In this document: positions 1-8,869 of the stretch, in pieces
Position numbering within the stretch: position 1 is the stretch's first letter
Layout: the number at the start of each line of letters is the position of its first letter
Source: JBBSGC01 sp038254525
GTDB taxonomy: Bacteria > Actinomycetota > Actinomycetes > Propionibacteriales > Nocardioidaceae
DNA: 10,255 nt
Direction of reading: 5' to 3'
Assembly: GCA_038254525.1 (NCBI GenBank)
Contig: JBBSGC010000071.1
Coordinates: 1-10,255 of the forward strand
Notes under the pieces: model-generated
Seen by the model: the letters and a program-made list of their open reading frames with translations, nothing else
Database searches by the model: none
What the model was told of the DNA's origin: nothing
Program-made: the position numbers and the translations under genes

Positions 1-40
1 CTAGTCACCCGGTCTGAGCTCGGCCCCACCCGGGGAGTCG
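1..40. other. Short flank downstream of the sulfotransferase gene
   Basis: These 40 bases lie 3' of the minus-strand sulfotransferase stop codon. A small C/G-rich palindrome (four C, then four G across a short loop, around 24-36) could be the edge of a weak hairpin, but it lacks a T tract and is too short to call a terminator. No coding feature can be supported. Confidence 0.3.
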
Positions 41-1177
41 TCAACGCTGGTCGCGGCGGCGCAGCCGAGCCTGGATGCCGGCGGGCAGCCGATGCACCAT
101 GCCGCTGCGCCGAACCCGGGCGGCCCAGGCGTTCTCCCGCGGCGCCCGGTGCCGGGTCGACCGCTTCGTGAGCAGGTCCGCCAGGGCGCCGGCTGCCACG
201 GAGAGCACGTCGTCGTCGGTCAGGGGCACCGCAGCCGCCCGCGCCCTCGGCTGCAGGTCGGCGACGTCACCGACTACGTCGACGCCGAGCTCGCGCACCG
301 CGGCGGTCATCGCCTGCGTACGTTCGTCGAGCCAGGCCCGAGCTGGGTCCGGCATCTGAGGGCCGCCGCTCGGATCAGGCACCTGGAGCAGCTCCTCGGC
401 GAAGCCGCGTTTCACGGTCGCCTCGTAGGCCGGCCACGGCAGCGCCTCCCCGAGCGCCGCGTTGACCCGGCGGAGCAGCTCGGCGGCACCGTAGCCGAGG
501 GACGGGTTCACCGACCGCTGAGCTGCTGGAACCAGCTGCGTGTCGACGTGTGCCGGGTCGATGCCGACCGCTGCGGCGAAGCGCTGCCACAGCAGCGTCA
601 GCGGCGCCCCGTCGGGTGGCACCGTTACCACGTGGAACTGCTCGACCGGCACGTGCTCGCACCAGCGCCGGGCCGTCTCTGCGACGTCCTGCTGGCGCCA
701 GAAGACGTTGGCGTCGCGGCCGCGACGCGGCTCCCGGGTCAGGCGCGTCACATAGCGGTCGAACGGCACGGTCCCACCGTTCTTCACCTGCTCCTGCCAC
801 ATCGCCGGCACCTGGCGACCGAGGTCGCGGGCGGTGAGCACAACGTGCACGTCGTGGCCGCCGAACGAGCCGATCACAACCGCGACCGTGTCGTCGTCGC
901 AGCCGCAGAGCAGCTCGTGGGAGATCACGACGACGTTGCCCGGCCAGCGCACCGCCTTCTCGACGAGGCGGTCCCACCGGCCGGCCACAGCCGGGTCGGC
1001 GTGGCCCTTGAAGCTCATGCTCCGCAGGTCGAGGACGGCCTCGAAGTGCGCCTCCGCGTACGCGCCCGGATAGCTGGTGCCAGCCTCGGCGAGCACTCTG
1101 CGGTTCGCGAACAGCAGGTCCTGCAGGTAGGTGGTGCCGGTCTTGGGTGCACCGATGTGCAGCGAGATCCGCGCCAT
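41..1177 (-). CDS. PAPS-dependent sulfotransferase family protein
   Basis: Predicted cytosolic sulfotransferase of about 378 residues that would move a sulfuryl group from PAPS to an unknown acceptor. The start MARISLHIGAPKTGTTYLQ holds the 5'-phosphosulfate-binding loop (GAPKTGTTYLQ, residues 9-19) with its catalytic-type lysine. The segment RDLGRQVPAMWQEQVKNGG near residues 117-135 matches the 3'-phosphate-binding region, with a conserved Arg, of actinobacterial members of this superfamily. The C-terminus is very basic (many Arg). I chose the ATG at 1177 because it puts the P-loop strand at the normal distance from the N-terminus. An in-frame ATG at 1195 would add six residues. Neither start has a convincing ribosome binding site. 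It is divergent from the acetyltransferase gene and has no neighbour that suggests a substrate. The family call is solid; the acceptor is unknown. Confidence 0.85.
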   Translation of the reverse strand: MARISLHIGAPKTGTTYLQDLLFANRRVLAEAGTSYPGAYAEAHFEAVLDLRSMSFKGHADPAVAGRWDRLVEKAVRWPGNVVVISHELLCGCDDDTVAVVIGSFGGHDVHVVLTARDLGRQVPAMWQEQVKNGGTVPFDRYVTRLTREPRRGRDANVFWRQQDVAETARRWCEHVPVEQFHVVTVPPDGAPLTLLWQRFAAAVGIDPAHVDTQLVPAAQRSVNPSLGYGAAELLRRVNAALGEALPWPAYEATVKRGFAEELLQVPDPSGGPQMPDPARAWLDERTQAMTAAVRELGVDVVGDVADLQPRARAAAVPLTDDDVLSVAAGALADLLTKRSTRHRAPRENAWAARVRRSGMVHRLPAGIQARLRRRDQR

Positions 1178-1293
1178 GCGGCAAGGATGCTGCATTGCCT
1201 ACCGCCGGATGAACCACGGTGCCGCCCTCGCAAGTGTTCGGGTCGTCGCTAGCATCAAGCGGTCGTCCGAGTCGCCGATCGAGGGAGCCGTCC
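1178..1293. promoter_or_regulatory. Divergent intergenic region between sulfotransferase and GNAT genes
   Basis: This 116-nt gap separates two divergent starts and so should carry promoters for both. On the plus strand TAGCAT at 1250-1255 resembles a -10 element 38 nt before the acetyltransferase start, but no good -35 lies at the right distance. The promoter role comes from gene layout; no box is strong enough to assign. Confidence 0.35.
1281..1287 (+). promoter_or_regulatory. Ribosome binding site of the GNAT gene
   Basis: GAGGGAG sits six bases before the ATG at 1294. It selects that start over the in-frame upstream ATG at 1219, which would add 25 residues unlike anything in the family. 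Confidence 0.75.
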
Positions 1294-1611
1294 ATGGATG
1301 CAACCGTGCGCGAGGTCGCCGACCAGCACCGCTACGTCATCGAGCTCGACGGCGCCCAGGTCGCCCTGCTGGACTATCAGCTCGACGACGCGCAGATCGC
1401 GCTGCTGCACGCGGAGACCGACCCGGCCCACACCGGCAACGGGTTCGCCGGTCAGCTGACCCGCCGTGCTCTCGACGATGCCCGTGAGCGTGGCCTCGCG
1501 GTCCTGCCGCTGTGCCCGTACGTGTCGGGCTGGATTGCCAAGCACCCCGACTATGTCGACCTCGTACCGAGCGAGCAGCGCCAGCATTTTGGCCTGCCTG
1601 CCGGTGCATGA
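1294..1611 (+). CDS. YjdJ-type GNAT family N-acetyltransferase
   Basis: Small single-domain acetyltransferase of 105 residues, expected in the cytosol and using acetyl-CoA; the substrate is unknown. The fold signature is visible: two N-terminal beta strands (YVIELDGAQVALLDYQL), a strand with HAETDP, the acetyl-CoA-binding turn HTGNGFAG (residues 46-53), a helix (QLTRRALDDARERG) and the family-specific tail LAVLPLCPYVSGWIAKHPDY (about 68-87). This LCPYV...HP.Y tail is typical of the short Acetyltransf_CG (PF14542) group that includes E. coli YjdJ. The cysteine in PLCPY is conserved there. Length is normal for the group. The start follows a good Shine-Dalgarno. The gene appears monocistronic; what follows is decayed sequence. 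Confidence 0.9.
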   Translation: MDATVREVADQHRYVIELDGAQVALLDYQLDDAQIALLHAETDPAHTGNGFAGQLTRRALDDARERGLAVLPLCPYVSGWIAKHPDYVDLVPSEQRQHFGLPAGA

Positions 1612-1785
1612 GGTCGACGACGCCGCTGTTGGGGCGCTCCGCGAGGAGCTGACTGTCGCCGCCTAAAGCGTCGACGCGGCCTACGACCCGCTCGGCGCAC
1701 AGCCCACCGCTCCCAGCAGCCCAACGAGACCAACCCCGCGCTGCCGGCGCCCCGAGAGGAGAAGCCCGCTGGCGACTCGCCACCT
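1612..1785. other. Gap with no supportable gene
   Basis: Between the acetyltransferase stop and the toxin remnant I see no intact gene on either strand. The only protein-like fragment is on plus, EVDDAAVGALREELTVAA ending in TAA at 1664-1666. It is too short to identify and may be a gene tail or chance. No stem with a T tract follows the acetyltransferase gene. Confidence 0.5.
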
Positions 1786-1942
1786 CACGAACCGTGCCGC
1801 CGCCATGATCGGGATGTCGTCGGAGCCCCCCGGCGTCAGCAGCCCACCGTCACCGGTCACGACCGCTGCGACTCGCGCCTCGACCGCCGCCTCGAGTGCC
1901 GGGTTCCGGCTCGTCGGTCACAACGATCACAGCTGGCGAGCT
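1786..1942 (-). pseudogene. C-terminal remnant of a PIN-domain toxin
   Basis: On the minus strand the segment starts as SSPAVIVVTDEPEPG (from 1942) and, after a one-base frame change near 1895-1900, continues as LEAAVEARVAAVVTGDGG, then LLTPGGSDDIPIMAAARFV, ending near 1786. The order (D.P..., an Ala-rich helix, VTGD.LL, IPI..A..F) is that of the last third of PIN ribonuclease toxins of the COG1569 type, where VTGD holds a conserved metal-binding aspartate. The N-terminal part with the first aspartate is missing, and the two halves are in different frames, so no active nuclease can be made. The identification is by eye; a profile search would settle it. It lies directly after an antitoxin remnant in the usual antitoxin-toxin order. 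Confidence 0.55.
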
Positions 1943-1943
1943 A

Positions 1944-2126
1944 CCGCGATTTGCCTCGTCGATCACTCCGACGTCCAGCCCGGCCTCCGCACGGTTCGGC
2001 GAGCCGAGTCAAGAGATTCGGCCAGCTCAGTCGGGACCGTTCGGTGGCCGCGAGTTTCATCCGGACGTACTCCTCGCGGCTCACCAGCACTGCCAGCGCC
2101 TTGCCCCGCTTGGTCAACGCGGCGAC
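1944..2126 (-). pseudogene. Phd/YefM-type antitoxin remnant
   Basis: The minus strand reads VAALTKRGKALAVLVSREEY from 2126, followed by VRMKLAATERS. This matches the core of Phd/YefM (prevent-host-death) antitoxins: the 'T+RG+P.AVLVS.EEY..+' stretch at the end of the DNA-binding N-terminal domain. The true N-terminus (the V..AR..L..LL..V segment) is absent; upstream codons give a GC-rich sequence unlike the family. Downstream, plausible C-terminal pieces (ELAESLDSARRTVR, then AGLDVGVIDEAN) lie in two other frames, which suggests at least two further frameshifts. With the PIN fragment just after it, this looks like a dead type II toxin-antitoxin locus. The core match is strong; the C-terminal pieces are inference. 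Confidence 0.6.
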
Positions 2127-2259
2127 AGCGGCCCACCCGGCGGAACAGGCCCGAGGTGGCGGCCACCGTGCCCCCGGCACCGACCGCGGCGCCGGCTGCG
2201 GCACCGCCGGCCAGCAGCGTGCGCCGTCGCACGCCGCGTGAGCTCCCCTCGCCAGTCAC
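1963..2259 (-). pseudogene. Orphan Tat-signal-like leader running into antitoxin debris
   Basis: A GTG at 2259 on the minus strand opens a 98-codon frame that begins MTGEGSSRGVRRRTLLAGG and continues with an Ala/Gly-rich stretch (AAAGAAVGAGGTVAA) and SGLFRR. RRRTLLAGG plus the weakly hydrophobic Ala/Gly core is what a twin-arginine export signal looks like. After FRR the frame enters the antitoxin remnant in the wrong frame, shows no recognisable domain and stops at 1963. The simplest reading is the start of a former secreted-protein gene whose body was lost in a deletion that joined it to the toxin-antitoxin debris. It is divergent from the M28 peptidase, so its start region shares the short intergenic space. 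It could also be chance coding in GC-rich DNA. Confidence 0.4.
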
Positions 2260-2294
2260 GACGCGAACCGTACGCGAGGGTGCACAGTGGTGAC

Positions 2295-3287
2295 GTGCGA
2301 CCGATCGCGCGGGCCCCCGGCTGTCTCGCCTGTCTGGTGCTCGCCGGCCCGGCGCTGGCGGCCTGCGACGGGTCGAGCTCTTCGTCCGCGGCCGGGACAC
2401 CGGCCGCTCCGTCGACGGGCGCCAGCGCGCCCGCGCCGACAACGGCAACGAACTCGGCAGCCACAACGCCGACCGTCGTCCCGCATCCGGTGGAGTTCCG
2501 GGCGGGCGCAGCGCGTCGCACACTCACGTTCCTCGCCGTGCGGGTAGGTCCTCGGGAGACCACGTCGCCGGCGTACGCCCGGGCCGCCGACTGGGTTGCG
2601 GCGCGTTTCAACGGCCTCGGCTACTCGGTGCGGCGCCAGCGCTTGCGGGTGCCGTCCGGGGTGTCGTGGGGCATCCCGGTGCCCGCCGGTCGCACCTGGA
2701 ACGTCGTGGCGCGGCCAGCCGACCTCGCGCCGGGCCAGCCGTACCTGCTCGTTGGGGCCCACCTCGACACCGTCCCCCAGGCGCCCGGCGCCGAGGACGA
2801 TGGATCCGGCATCGGCGTGGTGCTCGAGCTGGCCCGGATGGCAGCGGCGGCACCGACCCGGCTCCCGGTCGTCTTCGTCGCCTTCGCCGGGGAGGAGCCG
2901 CGCGGCGACGGCGACGCGCTGCACCACTTCGGCTCGACCGCCCTGGTGAACCGGCTCTCGCCCGCACAACGCCGAGAGGTGGCGGGCATGGTGGCCCTGG
3001 ACCGGGTCGGCGTCGGCAGCACCGTGCCCGTGTGCACCGGCGGGCTCGGTCCGACGAGGGTCCGTCGGGCGCTCCTGCGGCTCGCGAAGGCAGCCGGGAT
3101 CCCGGCCTTCGGGTGCACCAACACCTTGGCCGACCACTGGTCGTTCGAGAAGGTCGGCGTGCCGGCCGCGCGGGTCGGCGGCACGCCCTATCCCGAGTAC
3201 CACAGCGCCCAGGACCTGCCACGGGTGGTGCGCACCGCGCAGCTGCGTCGCGTCGGCCAGCTGATCTGGGCCTGGCTCAGCCGCTGA
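2295..3287 (+). CDS. M28-family zinc aminopeptidase-like lipoprotein
   Basis: Predicted exported, lipid-anchored metallopeptidase of 330 residues that should remove N-terminal residues from peptides outside the membrane. It begins MRPIARAPGCLACLVLAGP and reaches a lipobox, LAAC, followed by a Ser/Ala/Thr/Pro-rich linker to about residue 70. The M28 metal ligands can be placed in order: H156 in GAHLDTV, D168 in EDDGSG, the glutamate pair E200-E201 in FAGEEP, D236 in ALDRVG and H303 in EYHSAQD. DHWSFEKVGVPAARVGG near the end is also typical. The open frame extends far upstream to 1896, but that part reads across decayed sequence. The start is GTG 2295, or GTG 2280, which adds five residues; both have only a weak AGGG nearby. 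Its 3' end overlaps the convergent CapA gene by 11 nt. Confidence 0.85.
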   Translation: MRPIARAPGCLACLVLAGPALAACDGSSSSSAAGTPAAPSTGASAPAPTTATNSAATTPTVVPHPVEFRAGAARRTLTFLAVRVGPRETTSPAYARAADWVAARFNGLGYSVRRQRLRVPSGVSWGIPVPAGRTWNVVARPADLAPGQPYLLVGAHLDTVPQAPGAEDDGSGIGVVLELARMAAAAPTRLPVVFVAFAGEEPRGDGDALHHFGSTALVNRLSPAQRREVAGMVALDRVGVGSTVPVCTGGLGPTRVRRALLRLAKAAGIPAFGCTNTLADHWSFEKVGVPAARVGGTPYPEYHSAQDLPRVVRTAQLRRVGQLIWAWLSR

Positions 3288-4722
3288 ACGGCGGGTCGCT
3301 GGCGCGCCACATCTGTCGCAGCGTCTCGTGGGCACGCGCCCCGGAGCTCGGCCGAGGCGCGAAGTCGGCACCGATCCAGTACGGCTGGAAGTCGACCGCC
3401 ACGACCCGCCCACCCCAGCAGGTGAGCCGCACGGTGACCCCCTCACGGGTCTGGGCGGAGAAGTCCATGTCGAACACGAAGTTGCCCAGCGAGCTGACCA
3501 CGAGGTGCCGGCGGTGCACCAGCACGCCCTGCACCCAGTGTGGGTGGCCGCCGACGACAATGTCCGCACCGGCATCGATCATGGCCGCGCCGACTCGTCG
3601 CTGGTCGGCGACCGGGACGGCGGTGTACTGCTCTCCCCAGTGGGGGAGCGCGACGACGACGTCGGTGCGAGCCGCCAGCCGGTGGATCGTCCGGGTGAGC
3701 CTCCGCACGTCGAAGGAGTTCAGCGGCCCGGTGCGCGGCTGCATCCGCACCTCCGCGGCACCGGCTCGCCGTGACGTCGCCCGTGGCGTCTCGCCGATCG
3801 CGTTGAAGGCCACGAAGCCGAAGCGCACACCGTTGGCCCGCAGCACGACCGATCGCCAGGCCGCCGCGGCATTCAGCCCGGCGCCGACTCGCGCGATGCC
3901 GGAGCGGTCGACGCGGCGCAGGGTCTGCCGGAAGGCCACCGGACCGTAGTCGCCGGTGTGGTTGTTGGCCAGCGTCAGCAGGTCGAAACCAGCGTTTTTC
4001 AGGACCGGGAGCACGCGCGGGTCGGCGGCGAAGGAGTCGGTGCCCTGGCGTGGGGCACCCGCGGTGGACAGGGTGCTCTCCAGATTGCCGACGGTGAGGT
4101 CGCTGCCGGCCAGCATCGCGTGCATCGGGCGCAGCAGCGCCGCCAGGTGACCGGCCGCGCCCACCCGGCGGCCGAACATCAGGTCACCGACAACAGTCAC
4201 CGTGGTAGGCGAGCCGGGTGCGCCAGGAGCCGGTGCCCGCAGCGGGTAGCGATCCGGCGCCAGCAGCGGGTCCAACCCGTCGACGCGGACCGCTCGCACG
4301 GTCGGCAGCAACATCGGAGCCGGCACGACCGCGAGCGCGTCGCGATCCTGCGCGACAGCTCGCAGCCCCGCTACGCCGGTCACCACGCGGACGACACCGC
4401 CTCGCTGGCCGAGGTCCGCCCAGGTGACCCGTCGGCCCGCCACCAGCCGGCGCGCCTCGGGCAAATCGATGTCGAGCGGCGGGCGGCGCACATGCACCGC
4501 CAGCGCCAGCGGCCAGGTCCAATGGCCGCGCGTCGGCGCCGGCTTCGCCGGAACCGCGCCGGGAGCGGGGCGGGCGGGCGACGAGGCCTGCTCCGACGTC
4601 GGCTGCGGTGCGGAGCCTGCGCTGCACCCGACCAGCGCCAGGCTCAGGCCGACAACCGCGGCCACCCGTCGACGCGCACGTCCCACGCCGGCGACGCTAC
4701 CGCCCTGGCGACTTGACGCCAC
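3277..4722 (-). CDS. CapA-family lipoprotein with N-terminal PstS-like lobe
   Basis: Lipid-anchored surface protein of 481 residues. A signal peptide (RARRRVAAVVGLSLALVGC) ends in lipobox LVGC, with C33 as the modified cysteine, then a Pro/Ala/Ser linker. Residues about 67-160 look like one lobe of a phosphate-type binding protein: an 'ARRLVAGRRVTWADLG' helix, 'DALAVVPA' and 'VRAVRVDGLDPL..PDRYPL'. The CapA/PGA_cap (PF09587) calcineurin-like domain follows: GDLMFGR (179-185), NLEST (213-217), LANNHTGDYG (251-260), HWGEQY (361-366), GGHPHWVQG (391-399) and SLGNFVFD (411-418). CapA members are linked to poly-gamma-glutamate capsule synthesis, but no capB or capC is nearby, so the role here is unknown. 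The GTG at 4722 lacks a clear ribosome binding site; GTG 4686 gives an equally good shorter signal peptide. Confidence 0.88.
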   Translation of the reverse strand: MASSRQGGSVAGVGRARRRVAAVVGLSLALVGCSAGSAPQPTSEQASSPARPAPGAVPAKPAPTRGHWTWPLALAVHVRRPPLDIDLPEARRLVAGRRVTWADLGQRGGVVRVVTGVAGLRAVAQDRDALAVVPAPMLLPTVRAVRVDGLDPLLAPDRYPLRAPAPGAPGSPTTVTVVGDLMFGRRVGAAGHLAALLRPMHAMLAGSDLTVGNLESTLSTAGAPRQGTDSFAADPRVLPVLKNAGFDLLTLANNHTGDYGPVAFRQTLRRVDRSGIARVGAGLNAAAAWRSVVLRANGVRFGFVAFNAIGETPRATSRRAGAAEVRMQPRTGPLNSFDVRRLTRTIHRLAARTDVVVALPHWGEQYTAVPVADQRRVGAAMIDAGADIVVGGHPHWVQGVLVHRRHLVVSSLGNFVFDMDFSAQTREGVTVRLTCWGGRVVAVDFQPYWIGADFAPRPSSGARAHETLRQMWRASDPPFSG

Positions 4723-4788
4723 GGGCTACCGTGTCTCGCGGACCGCCTCAGGGAGGGGCCTGGGAGATGGATAGGGGCTAGGAGCTAC
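4723..4788. promoter_or_regulatory. Divergent region between capA-like gene and topA
   Basis: These 66 bases separate two divergent genes and should hold at least part of both promoters. TTGACG at 4714-4719 and TACCGT at 4728-4733 each resemble a promoter hexamer on the plus strand, but they are only 8 nt apart, so they do not form one promoter. The topA ribosome binding site is at the right end. Confidence 0.35.
4780..4784 (+). promoter_or_regulatory. Ribosome binding site of topA
   Basis: AGGAG lies four bases before the GTG at 4789. It supports GTG as the start; no in-frame ATG exists before the conserved TOPRIM strand. Confidence 0.7.
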
Positions 4789-7497
<2,709 letters not shown>

Positions 7498-7528
7498 GCC
7501 GCTGCCCGGGCCGCATTAGGCTGAGCCG

Positions 7529-8869
7529 GTGCCGGATGCGCCGACCACCTCATCGGCCGGCCGGGGCGGCATCCGCCCGGTCCTCGCCCTGCCCCTGTTC
7601 CGGCGGCTCTGGCAGTGCCTGGCGCTGGCCTCGCTCGCGGACTGGGTCGGCCTGCTGGCGGTGACCGCCTACGCCAACGCGCTGGCCGGCGACGACGCCG
7701 GCTCGCGCAACGTGGCGATCGCGGGCGTGCTGTTCGTCCGCCTGCTTCCCGCACTCGTGGTGGGACCGCTGGGCGGCTACGTTGCCGACCGGCTGGACCG
7801 GCGGACCACGCTGGTAGGCGGCCTGACGCTGCGCGCCGCGTTGTTTACGTCGATGCCGCTGGTGGGCACGCTGTCCTGGCTGGTGGTGGCCACGTTGCTG
7901 GTCGAGGCGGTCAACGTGGTGTGGCTGCCGACCAAGGACGCGCTGGTCCCCGATCTGGTCAGCCGCGAGCAGCTCGAGGACGGCAACCGGCTCAACCTCG
8001 CCACGAGCTACGGTGCCGCGCTGCCGGCAGCGGTCGTGTTCACCGGCCTCTCGTCGCTGGCCGAGCTGCTCGGCGCCCGCTGGCCCGCGGTGTCTGGCGC
8101 TCCGGCCGAGCTGTCCATGTATGTCGACACGGTGCTCCTCCTGGCGGCGGCGGCCCTCGCGTACACGCTGCGCGGCCTGCCGCCGGTGGCCGGCGGGGCT
8201 GTCGACGACAGCAACGTCATCACCACCATCGTGCAGGGCTGGGTCTACGTGGCGCGGACCCGCTCGGTGCGCGGCTTGGTCCTGGGCATCGTCGGTGCCT
8301 TTGCCGCCGGAGGCGTGGTGATCGGCCTGGCGCGGGTGTACGTCAGCGACCTGGGCGCCGGCGACCCCGGTTACGGCGTGTTGTTCGGGGCTGTCTTCCT
8401 GGGCCTCGCCACCGGCATGTGGTGGGGACCACGGGCCTTCGCCCGGGTGCCGCGCAGCCGGCTGTTCGGCCGCGCGATCATCGCCGCCGGAGTGTCGTTG
8501 GGCGCCTTCGCGGTCTCACCGCGGCTGGAGATCTCGGTGGTGCTGGCCGTCCTGGTCGGGCTGTGCGCGGGTCTGGCGTGGATCGTGGGCTACACACTGC
8601 TCGGCCTGGGCGTCGCCGAGGCGGTCCGCGGGCGCACGTTCGCCTTCGTGCAGTCGGCCGTCCGGCTCACGCTGGCCGGCGTGCTCGCGGTAGCGCCGCT
8701 GGTCGCGGCTGCGATCGGCAGCCACCGGTTCCCGGACGGGACCGACGGGGGGCTCACCTACAGTGGGGCGCAGCTCACGCTGGGCCTGGCCGCGCTGGTG
8801 TTCGTGGTGGCCGGGGTGGGCGCCCAGCGGCAGATGGACGAGAGAGGGGGGAGCTCCGGTGCGCGATGA
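7529..8869 (+). CDS. MFS transporter
   Basis: Inner-membrane carrier of 446 residues, about 10-12 transmembrane helices by eye; substrate unknown. MFS motif A between helices 2 and 3 is GGYVADRLDRR (82-92). WLPTKDALVPDLVSREQLED (about 132-151) resembles the loop of DHA3-type (MFS_3) permeases, where a P..KAL.P.LV...L...N motif recurs; the following N..N and LNLATSYGAALPAAV fit. Start GTG 7529 has only a weak AGG eight bases upstream. Its 3' end overlaps tmk by 11 nt in a different frame, so the two are probably translationally coupled. In several actinobacteria an MFS domain is annotated as fused to dTMP kinase; here a stop at 8867-8869 keeps them apart. A nucleoside or nucleotide-related substrate would be a guess from context only. 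Confidence 0.9.
   Translation: MPDAPTTSSAGRGGIRPVLALPLFRRLWQCLALASLADWVGLLAVTAYANALAGDDAGSRNVAIAGVLFVRLLPALVVGPLGGYVADRLDRRTTLVGGLTLRAALFTSMPLVGTLSWLVVATLLVEAVNVVWLPTKDALVPDLVSREQLEDGNRLNLATSYGAALPAAVVFTGLSSLAELLGARWPAVSGAPAELSMYVDTVLLLAAAALAYTLRGLPPVAGGAVDDSNVITTIVQGWVYVARTRSVRGLVLGIVGAFAAGGVVIGLARVYVSDLGAGDPGYGVLFGAVFLGLATGMWWGPRAFARVPRSRLFGRAIIAAGVSLGAFAVSPRLEISVVLAVLVGLCAGLAWIVGYTLLGLGVAEAVRGRTFAFVQSAVRLTLAGVLAVAPLVAAAIGSHRFPDGTDGGLTYSGAQLTLGLAALVFVVAGVGAQRQMDERGGSSGAR
8845..8853 (+). promoter_or_regulatory. Ribosome binding site of tmk inside the MFS gene
   Basis: AGGGGGGAG lies five bases before GTG 8859, the strongest Shine-Dalgarno-like site in the window. It decides the tmk start over GTG 8928, which lacks a properly spaced site. 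It sits within the last codons of the MFS gene, so ribosomes finishing that gene can restart here. Confidence 0.75.

Noticed and set aside
92..1252. Long plus-strand open frame opposite the sulfotransferase
   Set aside because: It is a mirror of a strong coding frame in GC-rich DNA; it is rich in His/Arg/Val without motifs, while the minus frame has a clear PAPS-binding loop.
1805..2293. Plus-strand open frame of 162 codons across the gene desert
   Set aside because: Composition is Ser/Pro/Arg-rich with no domain or motif, and the opposite strand carries recognisable family motifs in the same place, so this frame is most likely incidental.
1896..2294. Upstream extension of the M28 peptidase frame to the ATG at 1896
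   Set aside because: The extra 133 residues are Pro/Arg-rich and family-unlike, and would bury the lipoprotein signal peptide that begins near 2295.
3280..3294. CCGC...GCGG inverted repeat at the M28/CapA junction as a terminator
   Set aside because: The stem is about four base pairs, has no T tract and lies inside coding sequence of both genes.
4714..4733. TTGACG and TACCGT as a topA promoter
   Set aside because: The two hexamers are only 8 nt apart, far below the 16-18 nt needed, and no better partner for either was seen.
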